Shown in pieces: positions 45,927 through 56,903 of a stretch of 64,000 nt of DNA. The stretch is taken from positions 153,213-217,212 of the forward strand of contig MEHQ01001039.1 in NCBI GenBank assembly GCA_008828725.1, given 5' to 3'. The notes under the pieces were generated by a model. The model searched no databases and was not told the DNA's origin. It saw nothing but the letters and a program-made list of their open reading frames with translations. Source of the stretch: Saccharina japonica. Lineage: Eukaryota; Sar; Phaeophyceae; Laminariales; Laminariaceae. A program made the translations under genes and the position numbers. Every line of letters begins with the position of its first letter. Position 1 is the first letter of the stretch.

Positions 45927-48900
45927 AAGCCCCCCCCCGACCCCCGAGGTTGAATCTGTGGGTGTTCCTTAGGGGTAAATTTGTGGGTGGTCCTTGGGGG
46001 GTAATTTTTGTGTGTGGTCGTTGAAGGTAAATTTGTGTGTGGTTCATTGGGGGGTAAATTTGCGGGTAGTCCTTGCGTTCTTGGTGCTCTCCGAGGTCTG
46101 GGTGTTACAGGTTCGAGAGCCCGGCTTGTCGTTGTCGTCCCGTCCGTGTATTCGTACGTTTTTGTGTCCCGTCTTAATGTCATCACCAGTAGTTCGTCTT
46201 TATTGTTACAGTTCCACGTATCCTGTATGTTTTTTTTTCATGTTGACCCCCGTTTTTGGTAACTCGGTGTGTGTTCGTAGTATGGCGTGTGGAGTAAGCG
46301 TAAGGGTAAAGCGGTGGGCGTTGGCGTTGGCGTGGTCGGTGACGCTGCTCAAGAGGGGCGGCGATTGGCTCAAAATAAAGCAGAACACGTTAGGAGGGTG
46401 ATTGACTGAAGAGCGGCCGGCCGCGCGCGTTGCTTCCGGAGACGAGTTTTCTTCTGTCGCAGGCGCGTCGTGTTGTTGTGTGTTGTTGTCCTCCCATCAC
46501 ACTCTTTTGAAACCAAAAAGGCTGCACGCTGGTGCAAATTATTTGCTGTGTATTTTGTTTTGTTTTGCCATTGGCTAGAATATGTAGACAGTGGAATCGA
46601 GAGCGAAAAACGGGAAAGAGAGAGACAGCTGGGGAAGGAGAGAAAAAGGGGAGAGGAAGAGGGAGAGGGAGAGAGAGATTCGCGGTTCCCTCCCAAATAT
46701 ACCGTCGTTGTGGTTATTTTGGATGTTTTGGCTCGGACATTTTTGTTTTCTTTCCCCCATTTTGCCTCGAGGCAGTGTAAAAAAACATGGCGACGCGAAC
46801 TCGGTAGTCTCGGGACCAAACCGCTTGCGCACATGCAATGTCGAGAGTGTTGCGGGGGGATCACAGACACTCTCTTTCTGCCCGTGGTTGTATTAAACGT
46901 TGGCTGACTATAGATGGGTGGCGTTGTTATTGAGGTAGGTGACTTTTTGGTATTCAGATAAGTGACGTCGGTATTTACATATGTGTATTAAAGATATACG
47001 GAGTACTTACGGTAGTAGTAGGAGTAGGGCGTCTCTCCCTTTCGTCGCTTGCGTTTTTACGCAGGCAGGTATGAAGTCACGCACCTAGCCCCCCCCCCCC
47101 CCCCCCCCCACTTTACATTGCTTGACAAATTGTATGCTCTTGCCAAGGTTTTGGCTGACCTAAGAGGGGGTAAGGGTTGGGGGTGGGGGTCCGTTGGTGC
47201 GAAAGCGCGGGTGATGGGTGGGTCAAGAGTTCCTCCGATTTTTTTTCATTAAAAGGTCGTTTTGTTCGGCTTTTAACTTGAAGTCACGTATATACGTGGT
47301 GGCTGTTTTTGGTAATTGCTAGGATTTTCGATAAGCCTCGCGGGCGTGTGCGGTGCGGGTACTATTGTTTTATGTGTCGATTTTTTTTTCGTTTACTGAC
47401 CTATATACTCGGAAGGGGGGTCGGAGCGGTAGTGCTATGGATGACGCGGGTAGACGCCTCGTATGCATTTACCTTGATGTGAAATGCCGACGAGAGAGAG
47501 GGGGGGGGGGGGGGGGGGAGAGTAAACAGAAAAGAGAGGCAGAGCAGAGTGTCGTTCGACACCCGTTTGGCAGTTGCGTTGCCATTACTACTGCAGTACT
47601 GCGGTGCTAGTACTACTGCTGCTGCTGCTATTGTGAAGCCAGGAGGGCTGCCATTCCATCGCGGTTACAGTAGTTGCACTGGCAGCCGAAGACGGTATCC
47701 CCGTTCTGAATAAACCCCGGTCACCCCAAAACGGAGCGAACCCTTAGATAACATTGCCATGGTTGTGGTGGAGGAAGCGAGACAGACAGCACCAAGCAGC
47801 GCGATCGGGTACGCGGGAGGAGGAGGAGAAGGAGGAGGAGGTGGGGTACAAAAGGAAGGGGAGGGGCGATAAATTGGAGTGAGGCTCGGGTCGGTCCTGG
47901 CAATGGTAGAAGAGGAGGACGACGGCCTTGTGCATGCCCGTTACCTTAGCACAGGCAACACGCTGTTATTATTTTAGAACTCTGTGGGGCGCCGCAGTGC
48001 GCCCCGGCCCTGTCGGCGGGCAGCCTGGTGTATCATTCGGATATGCACAACGCTACCTTTGCGAAATCGGACACGGACATATACGTGTTTAGCGCGATAG
48101 GAAGGAGTGGGTTTGTGGGAGGGTGGGTGGGTGGGTGGGTGGAGGGGCACGTTGCATGCACAGCAGTGCGTGCGTACATGGAGCTATTACTTGAAGGCGC
48201 CAGGAATATTTAGAAACAAGACGCTTTTTATTTATACATGATCATTATTTTGTCCTTGGCATACTGTCTTTTGCAAGCTCCCATCGGGGGGGGGGGTGTG
48301 AGGCAAAGGCCTGGGTTCCACAACACGGGCATTTCGAGGCAAATCAGGCGTGCCCTAAGGTGACCGGGAGGCTACGGTCAGACGTCTTCTTCTGATGATG
48401 ACTTCTTCTGCCGTGTGATTGTCGATCAGTTGTGGAGGACCGAACGGGCTCTGCTGTGCGTGCGGAGGTGTATGATCCAAAGGCCTGAGTTGGTTTGAAC
48501 CTCATTCTCCTCCTTTTCCTCCTCCTCGAGTTGTTGTTGTTGTTGTTGTTGTTGCTGTTGCTGCTGTTGTTCCCACTTATTTAGCTCATCGCCATAATAA
48601 CAAAGTATGATTTGCTCGTAGCTATAATATCAACCGCCCGTGGCCACAAGAAGACAGGCTCCTCCAACAACTATATTAATAGTATGCTACACCCTGCTAC
48701 ATACACCTACCTGCTGTCTGTTTATATTTATTTTTGAGTTTCCTCCTCTCGGCCAGCGCCCGAAGGGGACAGTCTAGCCACTTATTTTGAAGTTGGTGCA
48801 AGCACGGCATCATTTTTTTTTTTTTTTTTTATTCTGCCTTTCCGAGCACACTCGTTCTCCCGCCCTCTCGCATCCCCGGAAGACACTGCAACTACGCATG

Positions 48901-51900
48901 CATAATGTGCGCGAGTGCATGTAACATGCATGTGAGACGACCGAGCATGCCAGCATGTATTACGTGTCCGCGCTCCAGATGTGTAGACAACAAAAAACAA
49001 TTAAAAGAGATAAGTGTACGTACCCGTAGACAAAATTATATTATATTCTTAGCTATAGGATGTCGACCGATTATTTGAAGGATTTTGCCTAGGATTTAGT
49101 GTGGAAAACACACACCTCGAGCGAGAGCGATGGAGAACACCGCAAACAGAGTCTATACGGCATAGTGTCGCTGTCGACTATCGTTGCGCTTGTTACGACG
49201 AACCAAGGTCCGTATCGACCACGGTCGCGAATGCATTCAAGTGTTCTCGGCGCCTGTCTGTTGTGTGGAGATAGATGTGGAGAAGATGTATATCGGTTTG
49301 AAATAATCTGTTCATCTGTCAAACTTCCACATATTGCGGTCGAACATTATCACAGCATACCTAATGGCGATGAACCCAAACCGAAGCCCTGTACGTGTAG
49401 AATGGACAACAGCCTTATTCGTAGCAGCTGCTGCAGTATAGCTAGCGCCACCAGCAGTACAATAGACCATTAATTTCCCATTTCTTCCGTCTGGAACCTC
49501 GGCTGACAATTATGACCGTGATTTTCTGACCGTGGTTTTCTGTCATCGTTTTTTTGTCCGCTTTTCGCCGCCGGGCGAACATTCGGCCTCAAGTAAGCCG
49601 CGACCGCGCGCTCGCGGCGGTGCCTTCGCACATGTCACCTCTTACTACTCCCTGGGAAGTCTCGTGGGTCTGCTCGGTAAGCTCGGCGAGGAATCCTGCT
49701 CCCCGTCCAAAATGCCGCATTCACTCGAGTGTATATTACGATTGATCTTACCCAGAGGAAGGTCTCCGCGCTGGCTGACCCCCAGCTCTCTACAGCAGCC
49801 ACCCAAAAACCTACTCTAGCTCCTCGGATACTGCCCCCCCCCGTGGTTCGCGAGGCAGCGATCGTCGTGTTGTGGTTTCTCTCTGCGGGCAAGAAATGCC
49901 TTTCTCTTGCAGGCCTTCTTATTGGTTCATAAAGCGACGCGTACGACTGCTACGAACTCCGATGATGAGCCTGGCCTTTTACCCCAGTTTCATTTTTTTT
50001 GTTGGCGGGGACGATTGGCTGCGGTGGGGTGATATCTTACAGTTAGAGAAGGGTTGTATCTTCGGCCGAATACTCAACATGGTCAGTTTGGTTTTGCTTG
50101 TCCACTACCACCATATCCTTCAACGACCCATAATTTGCTTCTTTCGCAGTGCTTTTGAGTGATCAACGTTCAAGCTCAGCTACACAATTATTGTCGGATG
50201 GCAAAGGAAAAATGTTAATAATAATACCCATATCCTCGTAGAAGATCTATCGCCAGCTACATATACATGTACTCTGCACGATGAGCCATTGATCTGTTAC
50301 ACGCACTTCCAAGTTAAGGCCCATCTGCCATTAGGACAGAGGATCCGGCCGTAATCCCTTATATAGTCCATACCCAGCTTTAATAGCAGTACTTAGTACG
50401 ACGTATACACAGGACGAAGGAGGAGGAGGAGTTCCCCTGTGTAAAAATAAAAATAGCTTATTGGATGTCTGTCTGTCTGACAGCATTTTCTTGATGTTTT
50501 ATCTGACCCCCCTCTCTCAGTCCAGTCTCCTCCAGGCATGACTCTCGCATATACCTGGTACTGGCACACATTTTGCGACTTCGAATGTTTTGCCGAGCGT
50601 TCAACACACTAATCTGGCTGTGCCCGCGGCTCACGCCCGCCAGGAGTCTCACTTGCTCACCTAGCTCTCGCCCAGCGGATACCCGTTAAGCGGCTTCTCG
50701 ACAAGAATTGGCGCGGGTTATATCGGCAGTTAGTTACGCAGCCCTCCACTCTGTGCATGAAAGTGTGTTTGTTTCGTGCGCCTGCCCCATGTACTAGCCA
50801 TCGCGCGCTCTGGGGCGGTCGTGAGGGGAGTCAGTGCATGGCTTCTGGGTGGTTGAAAGCTGAAGTTCAAAAACGGTTGAAAGCCGAACAGAGTACTGGC
50901 TGTAGACAGACATTCTTTAGATGTACAGCTATGGTAAATGTTTACAAACGGGGGGAAAAGTCTGTGGGATTCGGAACCGGTTGCATTGTTGGATCATATT
51001 TGACTATGTTGGATCATAGTTACGGTGAGCGTCAGTTTGACCACAATATGATGCCTTCTGCTGATATATATTAAAAAAAAACTATACCTGGCATCTGACT
51101 CGATCGAGTTGTCAGTGAAGGGTTTTTACAAGTCAATATTTGGTCAACATCTAAATATCCACTGCTGTGGAGCAGCACCAACGGTATGCGTTGCCGGTGT
51201 AACTATTTAAGGTTGGATGTAGGCATGTATTATATGTTTCTGGTGTTTTTCGGACATCAAAACAAGGGAATCCCGGAACGGCCAAACACAGGAGGAGGTA
51301 CTGGAAATCAAGAACAGCACTTACAATATACGTACGTGCGTACATTTTTGGATTGGTTGAAGCTACGTAGGGAATAAACAAAATACAATGATTTATTTAA
51401 GTATGCTCTCGTTTACAAGAACAAAAAATGGCGCACGAACAGGATATCGCATTTTTGATCAGACACACATGGACTTGCCGTCACGGAGAACACCTACTAC
51501 TATTTAATAGCCGACGAACAAAATACGTATTATATGAACAACGTAGTCCGAGGCACGTGTTTGCTCCCTGTCTGCTCATTGGGCAAGCGTAACATACGCC
51601 TTCTTTGCCCGGGGGGACGGCAAAAGAGACCCGATTAATGCTACTTCCTTTTCGGCCAGCGGGTTGACAGCGGTAACATGCCTTACCACGTCGACCAGGT
51701 ATTACAATACGGTTGAGTAGCCGGGCGTGGCCGGTAGTAGTATTTTCGAACTGTTCGCTGACGTTGTTGCTCGTACACCAAGCAAAAAAACACACACACA
51801 TGCGCGCATGCATGCAGAAAACAGAGGGCGCCGAAAATAGTGTCAACGGGCACAGCAGTCCCGAAGATAGCCGCCTATAAACCATGGAAAAGAAGAGCTA

Positions 51901-52049
51901 CGCTGCTCTGCCCCTCTTGCTCTGTGCTCTGCTGCTTGCTCTCAATTCCATATAACGTAAGTTTACCACCTTTCTTTTCGTCTGTGTGCCTTGTGTGTTG
52001 CATATACAGCAGTACATGCGTACTGCTTACTGTATCCCGCTTCCAAAAA

Positions 52050-53400
52050 AGGTCGACAACTGGACCATGGACGAGGTTACAGAAGTTCAACTACTACTAC
52101 TGTACGATATACACGTACGAGTACAGTAGATACATTCGACCAATCATATCTCCAGTAGCACAACAGCTGACCAATCGGAAAAAAACTGCTGCGGACATAT
52201 GTATTCGACCAATCATTTCTCTCCAATACAACAAACGCTGACCAATAAAACTACTTGCTGTCGGCAACTTTTTTTAATTATTCTTCCTCTCTTGTGGACG
52301 ACGTTACAGAGGTCAACAATTTTCGACCAATCACATGTTCTATCCCCCCCCCCCCAAAAAAAAAGCTGACCAATCAGAAAACTACTGAAACAGTGGACAA
52401 CTGTCCCTTTATATGTGGACATTTTTTACCAATAAGACCTCTCCTTTATTATATAAAAGCTGGCCAATCACAGAAAACTGCGCGCAGGGCAACTTTTCTC
52501 CTCCTCTCTGAGGCTAATTCTTATGCAGTCGGATACGTGGATCGAAAAAGCCGGTTTCCGATTGGAGATACAATCGGGCTTTCTTATCCTGCTGAAAAAT
52601 AGCCTTTTCGATACCAACTTTTTTCGATTGAGCAATCCATCCAATCCACGTATCCCGTCGAAAAACTCGAGTTTTTCGACGGGATTCGTGGATCGGATTT
52701 CTCGGTCGATTTTGTTTTTTAAGCCCACCGTATCTCTCTCCACCCCTCCAAACACACGGTCACACCACACATCAGCACTTTAAACACCTCTCCGATGCTG
52801 GGGTGGCTGCTCTACTGCTGCTGCTGCTCGCAGCGCAGCACCTCCTAGAACCCGCGAGCAGGACACGAAGCAGTTTTCAACTCTCGTATCAACCGCCCCC
52901 AGGAACAGCACCAAAAGACTACAAAATCGATCCGATTGACGATAGGGAAGGCATCCAGACACACCCCGTCGAGTTTTAGAGTGGATCGGAAACCGGGCCT
53001 TTCGATCCTCTCAATCCGACGGCATAATAATTAGCCTGAGGAACACAATTTTATTTTCGACCAAATGTAATCTCTGATTTCAACAATATTTGACCAACAG
53101 GAATTCAAGGGCAACTTTTCCTTTTCTCTTATCTGAGGATGACGCTACAAACATCCACAACTTGTTTTCGACCAATCAGGTACACAGCAGTATCAGATCT
53201 CCTTCCAAACGAAAACGTTGGCCAATAGGAAAACGGCGGACGTTTCTCCCCTTTTCTCTCTTGAGGGTGACGTATGATACGTCAAAAAGAGGTCAAGTAC
53301 ATATTTTCGACCAACCAAATCTTCCCTTTGAACAAAAGTTGGCCACTACAAATAAAAAAAAATCGCGCGGGTCTGGTATTTTTATACCTTACAGCCCCTT
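52050..53400. repeat. CCAAT-box minisatellite, about seven degenerate units of about 110 bp
   Basis: Each unit carries GACG(T/C)TACA and GGTCAACAA-like blocks, TTTTCGACCAATCA, then a second box of the type GCTGACCAATCAGAAAA or TTGGCCAATAGGAAAA, and a pyrimidine end such as GGCAACTTTTCTCCTCCTCTC. CCAAT or a one-base variant occurs near 52138, 52170, 52208, 52239, 52325, 52369, 52431, 52463, 53060, 53092, 53171, 53220 and 53311. The array is interrupted by a transposon at 52512-53036. Confidence 0.72.
52512..53036. mobile_element. 525-bp TIR transposon inserted in the CCAAT array, TGA target duplication
   Basis: The left end GGCTAATTCTTATGC pairs with the right end GCATAATAATTAGCC. The inverted repeats continue inward through GTCGGAT, GGATCGAAA and CCGGTTTCCGAT for about 60 bp. 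TGA flanks both sides (52509-52511 and 53037-53039). Removing the element and one TGA restores CTCTCTGAGGAACAC, which resembles the neighbouring unit sequence TTATCTGAGGATGAC. A perfect inner hairpin CCCGTCGAAAAACTCGAG/CTCGAGTTTTTCGACGGG lies near 52645-52682. There is no transposase frame. A 3-bp duplication would suit PIF/Harbinger- or CACTA-like enzymes; this is an inference. Confidence 0.8.
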
Positions 53401-53721
53401 TCTCCCTTTTCTCTGCAGCAAAAAAAAGACAAAACTCCAACACCACCCACTGGCAACCAATTCGGCAATATAAAACGTTGAAAAAGTGGGGCGGCGGCAG
53501 CGGATAGCAGATCGATACATGGACTACCGCCGCGCAAAAACACTTCCTTTTTCGCCCCTCCAACAATTGGTTTGGACACCACAGACTTACTTACGTATAT
53601 TCGTAGCACCTTCGGAATAGTTCCTCCACACGGCGCACCTAACGAAACGCGGGGGTTTCCACACTGCTGATGCATTCGTACGTACACTAGTAACTACTCT
53701 TACAGCACAGGACACCAACAG

Positions 53722-53788
53722 CTGTAGTTACGTAGCAACAAAAACAGGAAAGCTGGTAGTTACGTAGCAATAGAAACAGGAAAGCTGG
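53722..53788. repeat. 36-bp direct repeat, two units
   Basis: GTAGTTACGTAGCAA followed by ACAGGAAAGCTG occurs twice in succession with only a few differences. Confidence 0.8.
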
Positions 53789-55088
53789 TCCAGGCTGCTG
53801 GATTTCCTAAAATATGTTGAGAATGGGGACACGCTCTACAGAAACAAAAACTCCAGGGTGATACGTAACGACTCCGGAATTTATTTTTTCCCTGCGAATG
53901 GCAGCCTGATCTTCTTAGCGCTCGTTTTCTTAGTATCTACCGTTTGTGTCTTGTACCTCGTAGTACTGTCTGCGAGGAGTAGCTGCCGCAGGGGTACTAT
54001 CTGTATTCTCAGACCGCCGCGCCCGCCTGCCCGCCCGTCCCCAGCCTTGTCGCCCTACCTAAAAACACAAAGAAAAAACACCGCACCGGAAGCAATAGAA
54101 ATCAAACCAGTACTCGTAGACTACACTTTTACTTCTTGTGATTTGACTGGTGTTTTCATCTACCTGCGCCCGCTCTCTCTCTTGATATTATGGTAACAAC
54201 ATACCACGAGTACCCTATGTACGTGTCGGTAGCAGCAACTGAACACTAGTGTGGGTGGGGAAAAAAACAAAACAGACATCTCCCAGCTGTAGCAGCTGCA
54301 CTATCATCAGCGTCAACATCAAAAGCACCAGCAGCACCAGCAGCAGCAGCGTCAGCACCAGCAGCAAAAACACCAGATTGAGGTACACGCACTGCAAGGC
54401 AGGTCTTGACGCGAAGCCTGCCACAACTGAATGGCTGATACAACCATTTCATGGTCGGGTGCCCGGCTGCCGTCGTGAGCATAAAAAAACGCCGGCATCT
54501 AAAGAGCAACAGCGGGGAGGGGGGGGGGAGGGAGGCCAAAAGCGGCCCAAACCCTGTAGACATATATTACGACGATAAAACTATACTACATATTGTATAT
54601 TATCTCTCCTTCTACAATAGTAGAGCACACGCTATCTGTACTAAGCAAGACCTTGTACTGAATATAGGGGGAAGATCCTCCACACACAAAAAGCCGATTG
54701 TTTTTTCCGGCGGCGAGCATCGACCAACCCTAACCCCAACCCAACTTTTGACCAATCAACAGCTTCGGGGGAGTTCCACTACTACAATGAGGCGTCACTA
54801 ATACCAGCTACAGCAGTGGCGGTAGGTCGACGGCACCACACCAGACGCACCCGCGCGACGCACTTGAAAACCAATTTCTCGCCGGCTATGATTACGTACG
54901 TACTCGTGTCTTATTTCGACCCTTTTAAGAACCGCAAAAGACAACCCTACACTAATTCCAAGTACATTTGTACCCTAAAAAACGTAGATGCGGTTCTGAA
55001 AGGACCTGTAGCGCACTAAGTTCCTCTATTTTCACGGACAGGCACAACAACTTGCGAAGGAGTGTGAGCAAGGAGCGCGGGCTGGCTC

Positions 55089-55179
55089 TTAAACCCATTC
55101 AGAACTGAATAAAACTTATTCCACACTAATTCCAAGTAGTTTGTCCCCAAATACGTTGGACCAGTTCCTAAGGGGTTAA
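55089..55179. mobile_element. piggyBac-like MITE copy
   Basis: It runs from TTAA to TTAA with ends ACCCATTCAGAACTG and CAGTTCCTAAGGGGTTAA and the shared inner block AATTCCAAGTAGTTTGTCCC. A more diverged relative lies just upstream at about 54927-55005. Confidence 0.75.
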
Positions 55180-56139
55180 GGCCGCAGCAGAAAATTGGAA
55201 ACCCCCCGAGTAGTTCCAGCTTTCTGAGCCGCGACTCAACAAGAGCCTCCGAATAAAGCGTGGCGTTGCCGGAAGGGCGGCACACACCGACGATCTACAA
55301 GAACATTCAAGATAAAATATATAAAAAACGGGAGATACCGGTCCAGCCCCTCTCAGGAAGAGGCCAAGCAAGAGCGCTCGGGGGACAGTCCCCAAACCAA
55401 AGAGAGATGGGAGCGATGGGTCCCTCAACAAAGTAGGTTCAACGTACCACCATATCAGAAAACATGCAACAAAAGGGCCCAAGGCAACCTCAACACCGAG
55501 AAACACCTGGGAAAAAAATCCACTACAGACGGCGCACAAGCAAGCAGGGGACAAAACTCCCTCCACCCCCCTCCCGAAACGTACCTCATCATAATAAACC
55601 TGCACGGGAGGACCCTAAAAAAAGGGGAAAAGCTCCAGCATCGTACGCTCAAGCGATGCGCCCATTTTACAGCCTTCACCACCCCTGCTCCCTTCCCCCC
55701 CCCCCAAAAAAAGTGCGTGACGCCCAAAACCAAGCGAAAACAAAAAAAAGCGACAAAACAATAAATCAAATAAAAATAGTAAAAAACTAAAGCAAAAACA
55801 CAAAAACAAAAAGAGTCGCTCTTTGTCTTCTCTTCTCACGAAGCGCAGCTCGAAATAATTCAATAGTGGGCGGAACCCATTGTGGCCCAGGGGAGGGCAG
55901 AGGGGGGGCGCACGCACGCGTATAGCAACATATTCTAGGCAAGGTATGATGATCCCTGGCACCGAGTATAGTATATAGTAGTGTAAACGGTAGGCTACCG
56001 TGATTTAACGCCGGCCGTCTTCGCCCTCACGCCGAAACGCACACGATGGTTGGGTGTTTTGCCATACGGTCTGTGCGCCATGCTCTTTGTTACGCGATGC
56101 TTTGCTTCGCGACGCGCTTGGCGGCTGATTCTTGGTGCG

Positions 56140-56141
56140 CC

Positions 56142-56175
<34 letters not shown>

Positions 56176-56450
56176 TGGCGGCAGCAGCAGTGGCGGCATC
56201 AGCGGCAGAACGCTACACACACACGAAACAAAAAGAGGAGGTGCTCCGCGCGCTACGGAGACACGGGGGAAGAGTTGGAGCTTGCGCAAATACCGTCACC
56301 CGCAGCGGTGGACGATGAGCATGCGGCTTCTGCTTCTGCTGCTGCTGCTGCTGCTGCTGCCCCGTTTGCTGCCGCGCCGGCTGCTATTGCTGCTCCGTCT
56401 GCTGCTGCTGCTGCTGCTGTTGCTATTGATGCTGCTGCTGCTCCGGCAGC
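56140..56450. repeat. CAG and CTG triplet tracts
   Basis: (CAG)n at 56143-56175 and CTG-rich tracts at 56331-56365 and 56398-56450 create long open frames of poly-Gln, poly-Ala or poly-Leu. They lie downstream of the VASt gene stop. I see no supported exon. Confidence 0.75.
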
Positions 56451-56903
56451 TGCGTCGGTGTGCGGGATGGAATATGAAGACCACGCCTTCGAGCCAAGCT
56501 CGGACAATAATAGCGGTAGCGCTGAACTGTGCGTATATAGAGCGTGCAGCAGAGGGCAAACCGAGCGGTGCGGTTGCACGGTTTGGTGCGGTCAAGGGAC
56601 ACCGCAAAGAGGGGACGTGCAGGTATTTCGCTTTTTGTTTTCGGGGGGGGGCGAGGGGGGAGGGGCATCAGGAGGTGTCTGCTTTCCTCATCCTGCATCG
56701 ATAGCCGATAATAGCCCCCCCTCAAGAGTAGAGTAAACCGCTTGCCAACAGTGGGGGAGCTGGGGTTAACGCCACTTCCTACAAGTACATCCCAACCCAG
56801 CAAGCCCCCCCCCCCTCCCCCCTCTAGAAACCTCGAAGACAGGCAGAAACAAAGGAACAGCATCATCCTGCGAAGGGCTTTGCATGCTTGTGCGTTTTTC
56901 CAA

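Larger units (their letters stand above)
45927..56903. other. 11-kb convergent intergenic region, repeat-rich
   Basis: This lies between the stops of the HAD-like (plus) and VASt (minus) genes. I find no convincing gene. It holds C runs near 44035-44056 (just upstream), 45931 and 47089-47109, a G19 run at 47501-47518, the CCAAT minisatellite with its inserted TIR element (52050-53400), a 36-bp direct repeat (53722-53788), MITE copies near 54927-55179 and CAG/CTG tracts at 56140-56175 and 56330-56450. Confidence 0.5.

Noticed and set aside
47977-48213. Exon-like stretch reading SLVYHSDMHNATFAKSDTDIYVFSA
   Set aside because: It looks protein-like and follows a TTTTAG acceptor, but I found no donor, no partner exons and no family. 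Too weak to annotate.
56050-56736. 228-residue frame with poly-Gln and poly-Ala
   Set aside because: It is created by CAG/CTG tracts. There is no ATG at its start, no domain and no good splice sites.
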